A stretch of 64,000 nucleotides of DNA from JAPYTK01 sp964401935 (GCA_964401935.1 CAYOAL010000041.1:1-64000), one strand, 5' to 3'. Positions 43,899 to 54,975 are shown, counted from the stretch's first letter. The notes: generated by a model not told the origin, from the letters alone. Made by a program: numbers and translations.

Positions 43899-44306
43899 TC
43901 AGAGCGACTTCACCTGAACTCCCTCGAGGCGGTACACGTGAAGACGTGACACCGCGGCGAGGGAGCCGCCGAGGCCGAGATGAACGAAGTGCATACGCCC
44001 CTGTCCGCCCGGGTGCGGCTCGGAGCGGTCGTCTCCCGCGCCGCTGATCAGGAACACCCCTTCGCGCGCCTTCACCTCGACGTTCGGCAGGCAACGGAGG
44101 AGCGTGGTCCGCTCTCCCCACGCGTTCGAGGGCGTGTCCGACACGACGTAGCGTGAGAGGTTGTCGTCGGCCCAGGCCATCATCGGCACGCACTCCCCCA
44201 CCCCAGCCACCTCCTCCACCTTGCCGATGTGGAAGTAACGGCGCGCAGGCACCGGGGTGTTGTCGGCGTCGCGTTGCAAGACGGAGAGGCGCTTCTGCAC
44301 GCTCAT
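43899..44306 (-). CDS. Unknown conserved-looking small protein
   Basis: The product is 135 aa without signal peptide or membrane segment. It has an even mix of residues and beta-strand-like patterns (RRYFHIGKVEEVAGVGECVPMMAWADD, HFVHLGLGGSLAAVSRLHVYRLEGVQVKSL), which look like real protein rather than a shadow frame. It is convergent with epmA. No family recognised. Confidence 0.6.
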   Translation of the reverse strand: MSVQKRLSVLQRDADNTPVPARRYFHIGKVEEVAGVGECVPMMAWADDNLSRYVVSDTPSNAWGERTTLLRCLPNVEVKAREGVFLISGAGDDRSEPHPGGQGRMHFVHLGLGGSLAAVSRLHVYRLEGVQVKSL

Positions 44307-44386
44307 GCAGGGAGCATAGGGCGCCCCCCGCGCGGCGTCAGCTCGCCATCGCCAGGTGGGGCGCCGCTCTGGCACAATGGACGCCG

Positions 44387-45754
44387 GTGAGCGACCCCGA
44401 GGCCAGCGTGCGCAGAGCTCGGCAGAGGAGCGCGGCGCCGCGCGCACTCCTCGCGCTCGGCGTGGTGCTCGGCGCCCACGCCTGTGAGGGCTGGCGGCTG
44501 CCGTCGGACGGCGCGGCGACGGGCAGCACCACCACGAGCGCGGCGCAGGGCGGGAGCGGCGCCGGCGCTGGGCAGGGTGGCGCCGGCGGGAGCGGCGCGG
44601 CCGCGGTCGGTGGCGCGGGGGGCGGCGGCGGCCAGGGCGGGAGCGGCGGCGCGCCCTTCCCGACCGTGCGCTGCGACCCACCCGAAGGCGCGCTCCCACC
44701 GCTCACCCTCGAGCTCGTGGCCACGGGGTTCGACGCGCCGCTCGGGCTCGAGGTGGCCCCCGGCGACGCCGAGCGACTGTTCGTCCTCGAGAAGACCGGC
44801 CGCGTCCGCGTCGTCGAGGGCGGCGTGGTGCTCGAGACCCCGTTCCTCGATCTGAGCGACGTGGTGTGGAGCGATGGGGAGGCAGGCCTCCTCGCCCTCG
44901 CCTTCCACCCCGACTACGAAGAGAACGGCCGCTTCTTCGTGTATTACCTCCAGTACATCTCGAACGGAGCGCGCTTGCAGGAGTTTCGGCGCTCCGACGC
45001 GGATCCGAGAGTGGCCGATCCGGCTCCGGTGGGCGAGCCCATGATCGCGGTGCTCCACGCGCACATCCACAACGGCGGCGCCCTCGAGTTCAGCCCGCTC
45101 GACGGCCTCCTCTATTTCTCCCTCGGAGAGCGTGGCAATCCTCCGGTAGCGCAGGGCCTCGACACCTTCTACGGCAAGATCCTCCGGCTCGACGTGTCGA
45201 GCGCTCCGTACACCATCCCGCCCGGGAACCCGAGCGGCGGCCTCCCCGAGATTTGGGCCTACGGCCTCCGCAATCCCTGGCGCATGGCGTTCGATCCCTG
45301 CGACGGCGCGCTGTATGTCGGCGACGTGGGCGAACATGCCCGGGAGGAGATCAACATCGAGGCGCCGGGCGACGGCGGCCACAACTACGGCTGGCCGATC
45401 ATGGAGGGCAGCGCGTGCCACGAAAACAACCCTTCGTGCGACACGACGGGGCTCACCCCCCCCGCCCTCGAGCTCACCCACGGCCCGCCCGACCACTTCA
45501 ACGCGATCATCGGGGGCGAAGTGTACCGCGGGCACGCGATCCCCGCCCTGCGCGGCACCTACCTCTTCGCCGACACGTTCGGGCAGGTTCGGGGTCTGCG
45601 CCACGAGGGGGGTCGCACCCGCGCCACGCTCGACCTCACCCCGATGGTGCAGCCCCACCTCACGACGCCGGTGTCCTTCGGCCGCGACCACGCCGGGGAG
45701 CTCTACCTCGTCGACTACCTCGCGGGCGCCGTGCTCCGGCTCGCCCCTCGCTGA
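44387..45754 (+). CDS. PQQ-dependent sugar dehydrogenase-like lipoprotein
   Basis: The product is 455 aa from a GTG. The N-terminus has a hydrophobic stretch and a lipobox-like HAC, then a Gly/Ser/Ala-rich linker (about 45-95) typical of myxobacterial exported proteins. The rest is a six-bladed beta-propeller of the soluble glucose/aldose dehydrogenase (GSDH/YliI) type: GFDAPLGLEVAPGD, LFVLEKTGRVRVV, GLLALAFHPDYEENGRFFVYY, YGLRNPWRMAFDP and GHNYGWPIMEG. It probably oxidises an aldose sugar in the periplasm or at the surface. Substrate cannot be read from sequence. Confidence 0.85.
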   Translation: MSDPEASVRRARQRSAAPRALLALGVVLGAHACEGWRLPSDGAATGSTTTSAAQGGSGAGAGQGGAGGSGAAAVGGAGGGGGQGGSGGAPFPTVRCDPPEGALPPLTLELVATGFDAPLGLEVAPGDAERLFVLEKTGRVRVVEGGVVLETPFLDLSDVVWSDGEAGLLALAFHPDYEENGRFFVYYLQYISNGARLQEFRRSDADPRVADPAPVGEPMIAVLHAHIHNGGALEFSPLDGLLYFSLGERGNPPVAQGLDTFYGKILRLDVSSAPYTIPPGNPSGGLPEIWAYGLRNPWRMAFDPCDGALYVGDVGEHAREEINIEAPGDGGHNYGWPIMEGSACHENNPSCDTTGLTPPALELTHGPPDHFNAIIGGEVYRGHAIPALRGTYLFADTFGQVRGLRHEGGRTRATLDLTPMVQPHLTTPVSFGRDHAGELYLVDYLAGAVLRLAPR

Positions 45755-45819
45755 CCCCGCGCGAACAGGCTATCGTCGGGCGCCGACCCGGGACCGGCTT
45801 CGTCCCACCGAGCACGACC

Positions 45820-46608
45820 ATGCGACCGCTCATCCTCTTGTCCAACGACGACGGCGTCTTCTCCACCGGCCTCGACGCGCTGAGGACCGAGCTCCTCGAC
45901 TTCGCCGACGTGTACACCTGCGCTCCGATGACGAACCAGAGCGCGAGCAGCCACGCGCTCACCCTCGGCTCCGTGCTTCGCCTCGATCACATCGCCGAGC
46001 AGCTCTTCGCGGTGGACGGCACCCCCGCCGACTGCGTCTACGTCGCGCTCCACTCCAATGGCCGCATCCTACCCCGACGGCCGGATCTGGTGGTGTCGGG
46101 CATGAACCACGGCCCCAACCTGGGCGTGGATGTCATCTACTCGGGCACCGTCGCCGCGGCGCGCGAAGGCGCCCAGCGTGGCATCCCGTCCGTCGCCGTC
46201 TCCGCCGCGAAGCTCTCCGCCCAGCGAGCGGCGGCCCAGCTCGGGGCCCACGTGGTGCGTGCGCTGTGGCACAAGGTCGAGGGCGCAGTGTTCGGCGATC
46301 GCGCCGCGCCGCTGCTCAACGTGAACGTGCCCGAAGGAAGCGCTTGGAGCGTCACCGCCACCCGACTCGGGCAGCGCCTCTACGACGACGACGTGATCTA
46401 CCGGAGCGACCCACGCGGGCGCGAGTATCTGTGGATCGGCGGCGCAAACGTGCGTCACGAACAGGCCGAGGGCACCGACACCGCGGCCTGGGACCGAGGG
46501 ATCGCCAGCGTCACGCCCCTCACCCTCCAGCTCACCGAGCCGCGCTTCGGCGGGCTGGCGGCCGAGGTCGTCACGAACCTCGGCGCCACCGGCGAGGCAA
46601 ACACATGA
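45820..46608 (+). CDS. surE: 5'/3'-nucleotidase SurE
   Basis: The product is 262 aa. The metal-binding start LLSNDDGVFSTG, the QSASSHALT loop, and VVSGMNHGPNLGVDVIYSGTVAAAREG are the family hallmarks. It removes phosphate from nucleoside monophosphates and is linked to stationary-phase survival in other bacteria. It follows the dehydrogenase gene by 65 bp and may be co-transcribed. It converges with the ribbon-helix-helix gene. Confidence 0.95.
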   Translation: MRPLILLSNDDGVFSTGLDALRTELLDFADVYTCAPMTNQSASSHALTLGSVLRLDHIAEQLFAVDGTPADCVYVALHSNGRILPRRPDLVVSGMNHGPNLGVDVIYSGTVAAAREGAQRGIPSVAVSAAKLSAQRAAAQLGAHVVRALWHKVEGAVFGDRAAPLLNVNVPEGSAWSVTATRLGQRLYDDDVIYRSDPRGREYLWIGGANVRHEQAEGTDTAAWDRGIASVTPLTLQLTEPRFGGLAAEVVTNLGATGEANT

Positions 46609-46618
46609 TGACGCGGCC

Positions 46619-46936
46619 TCAGAGGCCGCGCGGCACCGCGTCGAGATCCACCGTCGCCAACGCGTGACGGATGAGCGCGCTGCGGTTGGCCTTGGTGTAG
46701 CCACGCGACTTGAGCTCGCGCACCATCTCATCGAGGCGCTTGAGCGCGTCGGTGTACATCGAGATGCAGATCACCTTGTAGTGCGCAGGTCGCAGCTCGC
46801 GCGGCTCCGACTTGGTCGCCTCGCTGGGCGCGTCGGTGTCCGTGGGATTGTAGAAAGCTCCGCTCAACACACCCTCCACCTCGTCACGATCGAAAATTTC
46901 TCTCGAGCCAGCGGCTCGCTCATCACCCGTGTTCAT
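46619..46936 (-). CDS. Ribbon-helix-helix-like DNA-binding protein
   Basis: The product is 105 aa. The C-terminal half (YKVICISMYTDALKRLDEMVRELKSRGYTKANRSALIRHALATVD) has the strand, helix and helix pattern of MetJ/Arc-type proteins; the N-terminal half is acidic and probably flexible. Its ATG overlaps the stop of the ParA-like gene (ATGA). In plasmids, ParA plus a small ribbon-helix-helix protein form a type Ib partition system, so this pair may position a chromosomal or protein cargo. Confidence 0.75.
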   Translation of the reverse strand: MNTGDERAAGSREIFDRDEVEGVLSGAFYNPTDTDAPSEATKSEPRELRPAHYKVICISMYTDALKRLDEMVRELKSRGYTKANRSALIRHALATVDLDAVPRGL

Positions 46937-48309
46937 GTCCTTGCCTCCATGTTGGTTTGAAAAGAACCCGTGGCGCTCATCGTCGCCTCCGAGATCGTCG
47001 GGGTCGCGGCGTTCGTCACGTCCGTCGATCGCCCTCGACTCGCGGTGTTGCCCGCGGTCTCCGTGCTCCTCGCGCCGGTGCTCGCGCCCGCGCGGGGCGT
47101 GTCCCGCGTGGTACGCTCGCCCGCGATCACCGCGTCGACGAGCGCGGCATAGTCTTCCGCGCCATACGATCCCGGCGCGTGCTCGAAGATCGAGCGGGCC
47201 TGCGCCGGCGCCTCCTTGAGCTTGGTCGTCGCCCGAATGGGCGTCAGGCACCGCTCGCCGAAGTGGCTCCTCAGGGTGCCGAGCGCCTCACAGCAGATCT
47301 TCGCGCGGCTGTCGTACATCGTGGGGAGCACACCCCAGATCTGCAGTCGATGGCGGAGGAGCGTGTTCACGTTCTTCACCGTCTTGATCACCTGCCGCAC
47401 ACCCACCAGCGAGAGGTAGTCGCACGACACCGGCACCAGCACGCTGTCGGCGAACACGAGGGCGTTCTGGTTCATCAGCGAGAGGCTGGGCGAGCAGTCG
47501 ACGATGACGTAGTCGTAGGCATCGGCCGCGGTCCCGATGCGCTGGCTGAGCACCCGATCCCGGTTCTGACGTCCGGCCAGATAGAGCTCTGCGGCGGCGA
47601 GCGTCTCGTTCGACGGCAACAGATCGAGGCCTTCACGTAGCCTCACGGTGGCGTCGCCGACCCGCAGGCCCATCACCAGCACGTGGTAGAGCGTGCGCTC
47701 CGGCTTCTCCCCGAGGCTGACCGCCACGTTGCCCTGGGAGTCGGTGTCGACCAACAGCACCGAGTAGCCGCGATCGGCGAGGCCGGCGGCGAGGCTCACC
47801 GAGGTGGTGGTCTTGCCCGTCCCGCCCTTGTGGTTGAACACCGCGATGCGACGGGGGCCGGCGCGGCGGCGCTCCTCGGCAGCGTCGCTCTCACGGGCCG
47901 GGGTCGCCTTGGGGCTGCTCCGCCTCGGCTCGCTCCTCGCGTCGGGGGTGCGCCCCGTCGCGCGGGTCTCGCTCTTGCGCTCCTCTCGTCGGCGCCGCTC
48001 CTCCACCCCGGCGATCTCGCCGAGCCGGGTACCGCTCGCCTCGCGCGTGAGCTGCGTGCGGCACTCCATACAACAGGCGTAGCGCCGGCTGTTGCCGGCG
48101 TAGAACACTTGGGCCGCGAGCTTCACCACGAAGCGCTTCGCGCAAGCGTCGCAGCACACCGTGTCGGCCCCCGCGGCGGCCTGGCTCTGCTCCAGGCACG
48201 CCTGGGAGCAGAAGAACTCGAAGCCCCCCTCGCGCTCCTCCATCTGATAGCGGAAGGTGACGTCGAACGCCTTGTTGCAAACGCTACACTGTTCCTGAAT
48301 GGCTCCCAC
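46933..48309 (-). CDS. ParA-family ATPase with N-terminal zinc-finger region
   Basis: The product is 458 aa from a GTG with a good SD (TAGGAG). The first 90 residues hold two Cys clusters (CSVC ... CSQAC and CCDAC ... CCMEC), probably zinc fingers. A charged linker follows, then the ParA core: deviant Walker A HKGGTGKTT, LLVDTDSQGN, and VIVDCSPSLSLMNQNAL. The C-terminal about 65 residues are Thr/Ser/Ala-rich and disordered. It is distinct from the canonical ParA at 58.1 kb. The fused fingers may tether it to DNA or a protein target. Confidence 0.85.
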   Translation of the reverse strand: MGAIQEQCSVCNKAFDVTFRYQMEEREGGFEFFCSQACLEQSQAAAGADTVCCDACAKRFVVKLAAQVFYAGNSRRYACCMECRTQLTREASGTRLGEIAGVEERRRREERKSETRATGRTPDARSEPRRSSPKATPARESDAAEERRRAGPRRIAVFNHKGGTGKTTTSVSLAAGLADRGYSVLLVDTDSQGNVAVSLGEKPERTLYHVLVMGLRVGDATVRLREGLDLLPSNETLAAAELYLAGRQNRDRVLSQRIGTAADAYDYVIVDCSPSLSLMNQNALVFADSVLVPVSCDYLSLVGVRQVIKTVKNVNTLLRHRLQIWGVLPTMYDSRAKICCEALGTLRSHFGERCLTPIRATTKLKEAPAQARSIFEHAPGSYGAEDYAALVDAVIAGERTTRDTPRAGASTGARSTETAGNTASRGRSTDVTNAATPTISEATMSATGSFQTNMEART

Positions 48310-48543
48310 CGGCAGCTCCTACACATCGACTTCCACAAGCGATGCCAGAAGCAACCACCATGGACGGCGCCACGGGGCCAAGTTTGTGCGCCGTCCGAGC
48401 GCGCACTCTTGTCCGACGCGAGCCCCGCCGCCGCCTGGAAGCGGCGCGTTCGAAGCGCTCGAGCCCCCCTCGTGCAGCGCGGTCGCGAGGCCAAAGCGCG
48501 CGCTCGTCGAGAGCGCCGGGACGAGGCTGCGCCGGTCGGACCT

Positions 48544-50094
48544 TCAGTGGCGGAAGTGGCGCACGCCGGTGAAGATCATGGCGATGCCGGCTGCGTCGGC
48601 GGCCGCGATCACGTCGTCGTCTTTCACGCTGCCGCCCGGTTGCACCACCGCCGTCACCCCGCGCGCCGCGGCCGCCTCCACCCCATCGGGGAACGGGAAG
48701 AACGCGTCGGAGGCCATCGCGCTGCCCTTCACGAGCTCGCCCGCCTTGTCGCAGGCGATGTAAACGCTCTGCACGCGCGACATCTGTCCCGCGCCGACCC
48801 CCACCACCTGCCGCCCGCGCGCGAGCACGATCGCGTTGCTCTTGACGTGTTTGCAGGCGATCCAGCCGAAGGCCAAGCCCTCGCGCTCCTCCGGGGTGGG
48901 CGCGCGCTTGGTGACCACCCGACCGCGCTCGACCTCGCCGGGCCCGGTAGCGTCCACGTCGTGGATCACGAAGCCGCCGCCGATGCGCTTGTACGTGACC
49001 CCACCACGGTCGTGCGCCCAGGGCCCCGTCTCTACGAGGCGCAAGGCCTTCTTCTTCGTGAGCCGGGCGAGCGCGTCGGCCTCGAAGGAAGGGGCCACCA
49101 CACACTCGATGAACGTCTCGGCGATGACGTCGGCGGTGGCCGCATCACAAGGGCGGTTGAGGGCCACGATCCCACCGAAGGCGCTGAGCGGGTCGCCTTC
49201 ACGGGCCAACCGATAGGCCTCCGCGAGCACCTCGTGCGAAGCGAAGCCGCAGGGGTTGGTGTGCTTGATCACTGCCGCCGCCGGCGCCTCGATCTCGCGC
49301 ACCAGCTCGAGCGCCGCGTCCAGATCGACGAGGTTGTTGAAGCTCAGCTCCTTGGTCTGGGCCCCCACGTCCACCGCGGCCGCGATCTCCCCCTCGCCGG
49401 CGCTCTTGTCGCGGTACCACGCGCCCGACTGATGCGGGTTCTCGCCATAACGCAGGGTGGCCACCCGCTCGAGGGGCAGCGTGAGATAGGGCGGGAAGCG
49501 CGTGCCCTCTGACCCCTCCGCCACCCCCGACAGGTAGCCGCTGATGGCCGCGTCGTAGGCCGCGGTGTGAGCGTAAGCCTTGGCCGCGAGCCGGCGCCGC
49601 GTCGCGGCCGACACCTCGCCGTGATCTGTGAGCTCGGCGAGCACGCCGGCGTAGTCGCGTGGGTCGCACACGATCACCACCCGGTCGTGATTCTTCGCCG
49701 CGCTGCGCACCATCGACGGGCCACCGATGTCGATGTTCTCGATGATCGTCTCGAGCTCGGCGCCGCTCTTCACCGTCTGCTCGAACGGATACAGGTTGCA
49801 CACCACCAGGTCGATGAGCTGGGCCCCGAGGCGCTCGAGATCCGCCTCGTCGCGCCCCTCCCGCGCGAGGATCCCACCGTGGACGCGCGGGTGAAGGGTC
49901 TTGACCCGGCCGTCCATCACCTCGGGCGACTCGGTGTAGCTCTCGACGCTCATCGCCGGCACGTCCTCGGCGTGAAGCGCCTTCAAGGTGCCTCCGGTGG
50001 AGAGGAGCTCCACCCCCCGCGCGGCGAGCGCGCGGGCCAAGGCGACGACCCCGGTCTTGTCGGAAACGGAGAGGAGGGCTCGACGGATGGGCAT
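48544..50094 (-). CDS. purH: Bifunctional AICAR transformylase/IMP cyclohydrolase PurH
   Basis: The product is 516 aa. The N-terminal IMP cyclohydrolase domain begins RRALLSVSDKTG and contains LLSTGGTLKAL and VKTLHPRVHGGIL. The C-terminal transformylase domain has VIKHTNPCG and ends SDAFFPFPDGVEAAA ... AMIFTGVRHFRH. It makes the last two steps of purine biosynthesis in the cytoplasm. It stands without other pur genes. Confidence 0.97.
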   Translation of the reverse strand: MPIRRALLSVSDKTGVVALARALAARGVELLSTGGTLKALHAEDVPAMSVESYTESPEVMDGRVKTLHPRVHGGILAREGRDEADLERLGAQLIDLVVCNLYPFEQTVKSGAELETIIENIDIGGPSMVRSAAKNHDRVVIVCDPRDYAGVLAELTDHGEVSAATRRRLAAKAYAHTAAYDAAISGYLSGVAEGSEGTRFPPYLTLPLERVATLRYGENPHQSGAWYRDKSAGEGEIAAAVDVGAQTKELSFNNLVDLDAALELVREIEAPAAAVIKHTNPCGFASHEVLAEAYRLAREGDPLSAFGGIVALNRPCDAATADVIAETFIECVVAPSFEADALARLTKKKALRLVETGPWAHDRGGVTYKRIGGGFVIHDVDATGPGEVERGRVVTKRAPTPEEREGLAFGWIACKHVKSNAIVLARGRQVVGVGAGQMSRVQSVYIACDKAGELVKGSAMASDAFFPFPDGVEAAAARGVTAVVQPGGSVKDDDVIAAADAAGIAMIFTGVRHFRH

Positions 50095-50235
50095 GACCGC
50101 TGCCTAGCGTGCCTCTCGGGTCGCGACCAGCCTCAACCACCAAGGGTGCACGCGGCGTCGTGGCCCGCGCCTGCCCGAAGGCGTCGATCCGAGGCGGCGC
50201 TGGCGACGAGCACGGGGGGCTGGCGGCGGCGCCCG

Positions 50236-51084
50236 TCAGTCGGCGTAAGCCACGTCGATGCGCACGATCTCCTCGCCCTTCTCGTTCCAGAAGCGTCCGC
50301 TCGGGATCGGGCGCCGACGCAAATCGAAGTCGAGCACGCCGCGCTCGTGATGGGTGACCGCCTCCACGCGCTTCTGGTAACCGCGGGGCCCGCGCACGCG
50401 CTGCGCGGGCCGATGCACGCGGCGCATCACGTCGAGCACCACGTGGCTGCCCTCGAGCGCGGTAAGTCGGTAAATCACGTCCATCTCGATGAGCTCGCCG
50501 GAGCGATGCCCCTCCGCCGTGACCCGCCAGCTCGCCCCAACCCCCACCGGCTCCCTGGGGAGGACGGGATCGGTGCGGTCGAGCGCCCACGCCAGATCCC
50601 GCTCCACCTCGTACGACTTGCCGTCGAGGGCGTCGGTCGCGTAGGAGGTGGTGCCGCGCTTCTGGATCTTCGTCACGCCCACCACCGGATCGCCGATGTG
50701 GCTCGTGCGCGGCCCGCTCACCTCGAAGGTGTGGCACCCCTGCCCCCGCACGCCCACGTCGATCCACTCGGTGTTCACCACGTAGCCCGCATCGTCGAAC
50801 GGAGCGTCGGTCGCGATTCGGATCGAAGCCGACAAGGGCCGGTGAACGAACATGAGCGCCCGCTGAGGGGCGGCACCACGGTCGAGCACCGCGACGCGCT
50901 CGCCCCGAGGCGCGCTGCCGAGGCACTCCTTCGAGAGGTACGGCAACACCATCTCCCGCGGGCTCAGCGTGGCTGGGATGGCGTGGAGCTCGCAACCCAA
51001 GCCGAGCAACATGCAGACGATGAGGCCCGAGCGGCCGAGGGCACCCCTCCGCGGCCGAGAGCGCCGGTGCCTACGCGGCGACAT
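50236..51084 (-). CDS. Lipoprotein of unknown function
   Basis: The product is 282 aa with a basic N-terminus, hydrophobic core and lipobox (LGLGC, Cys about 31). The mature part looks beta-rich (YVVNTEWIDVGVRGQGCHTFEVSG, GVGASWRVTAEGHRSGELIEMDVIYRLTAL). It starts 5 nt after the lon stop, so it is probably expressed with lon. No family recognised. Confidence 0.75.
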   Translation of the reverse strand: MSPRRHRRSRPRRGALGRSGLIVCMLLGLGCELHAIPATLSPREMVLPYLSKECLGSAPRGERVAVLDRGAAPQRALMFVHRPLSASIRIATDAPFDDAGYVVNTEWIDVGVRGQGCHTFEVSGPRTSHIGDPVVGVTKIQKRGTTSYATDALDGKSYEVERDLAWALDRTDPVLPREPVGVGASWRVTAEGHRSGELIEMDVIYRLTALEGSHVVLDVMRRVHRPAQRVRGPRGYQKRVEAVTHHERGVLDFDLRRRPIPSGRFWNEKGEEIVRIDVAYAD

Positions 51085-51089
51085 CGTGG

Positions 51090-53606
51090 TCAGGCTCCGG
51101 CCGGTTGCTCGTGGACCGACTCTCCCACGTCGGCCCCGTCGCCGCGAGGCAAGGCGTCGTCGACGACCTCGCTGCGCCCCTCCCGCACCACGAGCTCGCC
51201 CTTGCGAAACTCGATCACCGTCCGCGGCGGTCCGAACACCTTGTCGGGGTCGTCGAGCACGAGGGCCTCCCGCAGCACGTCGTCTACGTGATCGACCAGC
51301 ACCAAGCGGATGAGCTTCAGCACGCGCCGCGGGATCTCGCGCAGATCTTTGCGGTTCTCGCGCGGCACGATCACGGTGGTGAGGCCCGCCCGATGCGCGG
51401 CGAGCAGCTTCTCCTTCAGCCCCCCGATGGGGAGCACGCGCCCGCGCAACGTGATCTCTCCGGTCATGGCCACGTCGCGGCTCACTGGCACCCGCATGAG
51501 CGCGCTCACGATCGCGGTCACCATGGTCACGCCCGCGCTCGGTCCGTCCTTGCGCACGAAGTCGGGGAAGTGAACGTGCACGTCCACGCTCTGGAAGTAG
51601 TCCTCGCCGAGCCCGAGCCGATCCAGGCGCGAGCGCACGTAGCTCATCGCCGCGTGCCCGCTCTCCTCCATGCCCTTCTCGAGCCGCCCGGTGATGATCA
51701 CCTTGCCCTTGCCCGGCACCACCGTGGCCTCGGCCTCGAGGATGTCGCCGCCGTTGGAGGTGACGGCGAGGCCCTTCACCAGCCCCACCTCGTCGCGCTC
51801 CTCCTTGCGGCTGAGGCGATACTTGGGCACCCCGAGGAGCTTCGGCACCGTCTTGGCCGTCACCTCGATGGGCTTGTCTTTCCCATCCTTCACCACCTGG
51901 CGGGCCACCTTCCGGCACACGCTCGCGAGCTCGCGCTCGAGGCTGCGCACCCCGCTCTCCTTGGTGTAGTGATGCACGATCGTGCGCACCGCGTTCTCGG
52001 TGATCTGCACGTCGACGTCGTCGAGGCCGCACTCCTTGCGCTGCCGCGGGATGAGGTACTTCACCGCGATGTTGAGCTTCTCGAACTCGGTGTAGCCGCC
52101 GAGCTCGATGATCTCCATGCGATCCTGGAGGGGGATGGGGATGCCGCCGAGGGTGTTGGCGGTCGTGATGAACATCACGTCGGTGAGGTCGTAGTCGAGA
52201 TCGAGGTAGTGGTCGTTGAAGGCGTGGTTCTGCTCCCGGTCGAGCACCTCGAGCAGCGCCGCCGCAGGATCGCCGCGGAAGTCGCTCGACATCTTGTCGA
52301 CCTCGTCGAGCAGGAACACCGGGTTGGAGGTGCCCGCCTTCTTCAGGTACTGAATCAGCTTGCCGGGGAGCGCGCCGATGTACGTGCGGCGATGGCCGCG
52401 GATCTCCGCCTCGTCACGCACGCCCCCGAGCGACAGCCGCACGAACTTGCGGCCCGTCGCGCGGGCGATGCTCTTGGCGAGCGAGGTCTTGCCCACGCCG
52501 GGGGGGCCCACGAAGCACAGCACCGGCCCTCGCAGCTGCTTGGTCAGCGCCTGCACCGCGAGGTACTCGAGGATACGCTCTTTGATCTTCTTCAGGCCGT
52601 AGTGATCCTCTTCCAGGATCCTCTCCGCCTCCTCGAGGTCGTAGCGCTCTTCGCTCTTCTCGTACCACGGGAGCTCGAGCACCCAGTCGATGTAGTTGCG
52701 CACCACGGTGGCTTCGGCGGAGGTCGGGTGCATCATCTTGAGCTTCTTCAGCTCCTTCTTGACCTTCTCCTGAGCCTCCTTGCTCATGCGCTTGTTCTTG
52801 ATCGCCTCGACGAGCTCCTGAATCTCGTTCTTGAACTCGTCGCGCTCGCCGCCACCCAGCTCCTTCTGGATGGCCTGCATCTGCTCGTTCAGGTAGTACT
52901 CCTTCTGAGTACGCTCCATCTGGCGCTTCACGCGCGAGCGGATCTTCTTCTCCACCTGGAGGATCTCGATCTCGCTCTGCATGATCTCCATGAGGCGCTC
53001 GAGGCGCTCTCTCGGATCTTGCATCTCGAGCAGTGCTTGCCGATCGGAGAGCTTCACCGTGGGGAGGTTGGCGATGATCGTGTCGGCGAGGCGGGACCCC
53101 TCGTCGATCGCCTGCACGCTCATGAGCACCTCCGGCTGAACCTTCTTGTTCAGCTTCACGTAGGTCTCGAACGTGGCCTGCACCGAGCGCATGAGCGCCT
53201 CGGCGGTGATGTCGTTGGCGTCGGCCTCGGCGAGGTGCTCGGTCTCGACGATGAAGCACGGCGAGGTTTGCACGAAGCGGGCGATGCGCGCCCGTCGCTT
53301 CCCCTCCACCAGCACCTTCACGGTGCCGTCGGGGAGCCGCAGGAGCTGACGGATGTCGCCGACGGTGCCCACGCTGAAGAGGTCTTCCGCGCTCGGCTCG
53401 TTGGTCTTGGCGTGACGTTGCGCGGCGAGGAAGATCTCCTTGTCGCGGCTCATCGCCTCCTCGAGCGCCGCGATCGACCGCTCCCGACCGACGAACAGCT
53501 GCGAGATCATGTTGGGAAACACGATGATGTCGCGCAGCGGCAAGAGGGGCAAGACGCCGCGTTCAGGTGTTTCCGATTCGCCCGAGTCGTCGTTCTTGAA
53601 AAACAT
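51090..53606 (-). CDS. lon: ATP-dependent protease Lon
   Basis: The product is 838 aa. An N-terminal LAN domain (LPLLPLRDIIVFPNM) and coiled coil are followed by the AAA+ module (Walker A GPPGVGKTS, Walker B FLLDEVDKM) and the protease domain. The catalytic Ser is in DGPSAG and the Lys in GGLKEK. It degrades damaged and regulatory proteins in the cytoplasm. The C-terminal tail beyond the protease is about 65 residues longer than E. coli Lon. It lies next to clpX, clpP and tig. Confidence 0.97.
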   Translation of the reverse strand: MFFKNDDSGESETPERGVLPLLPLRDIIVFPNMISQLFVGRERSIAALEEAMSRDKEIFLAAQRHAKTNEPSAEDLFSVGTVGDIRQLLRLPDGTVKVLVEGKRRARIARFVQTSPCFIVETEHLAEADANDITAEALMRSVQATFETYVKLNKKVQPEVLMSVQAIDEGSRLADTIIANLPTVKLSDRQALLEMQDPRERLERLMEIMQSEIEILQVEKKIRSRVKRQMERTQKEYYLNEQMQAIQKELGGGERDEFKNEIQELVEAIKNKRMSKEAQEKVKKELKKLKMMHPTSAEATVVRNYIDWVLELPWYEKSEERYDLEEAERILEEDHYGLKKIKERILEYLAVQALTKQLRGPVLCFVGPPGVGKTSLAKSIARATGRKFVRLSLGGVRDEAEIRGHRRTYIGALPGKLIQYLKKAGTSNPVFLLDEVDKMSSDFRGDPAAALLEVLDREQNHAFNDHYLDLDYDLTDVMFITTANTLGGIPIPLQDRMEIIELGGYTEFEKLNIAVKYLIPRQRKECGLDDVDVQITENAVRTIVHHYTKESGVRSLERELASVCRKVARQVVKDGKDKPIEVTAKTVPKLLGVPKYRLSRKEERDEVGLVKGLAVTSNGGDILEAEATVVPGKGKVIITGRLEKGMEESGHAAMSYVRSRLDRLGLGEDYFQSVDVHVHFPDFVRKDGPSAGVTMVTAIVSALMRVPVSRDVAMTGEITLRGRVLPIGGLKEKLLAAHRAGLTTVIVPRENRKDLREIPRRVLKLIRLVLVDHVDDVLREALVLDDPDKVFGPPRTVIEFRKGELVVREGRSEVVDDALPRGDGADVGESVHEQPAGA

Positions 53607-53646
53607 GGCTAGCTGGCTGCGGCGTCTGGGCCTCTAGAATGAGAAA

Positions 53647-53662
53647 GGCGCCAGATGGCGCC
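53647..53662. other. Short hairpin between lon and clpX
   Basis: GGCGCC, AGAT and GGCGCC form a 6-bp stem with a 4-nt loop in the 94-bp gap between the clpX stop and the lon start. No T-tract on the transcribed (-) strand is obvious, so partial termination or processing is only a possibility. Confidence 0.4.
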
Positions 53663-53700
53663 GTAGCAAGGGCTGCTGGCCCGCGCAAGAGGACACGCTC

Positions 53701-54954
<1,254 letters not shown>

Positions 54955-54975
54955 TGCTCTGTCAATGCCTCGTGA

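Noticed and set aside
48310..48543. Possible small gene between purH and the zinc-finger ParA gene
   Set aside because: Open frames here are Arg/Ser-rich with no starts or motifs that stand out; treated as the upstream region of the ParA gene.
51105..53612. 835-residue + strand frame opposite lon
   Set aside because: Antisense shadow; product rich in His/Leu/Asp with no domain, while lon is complete on the other strand.
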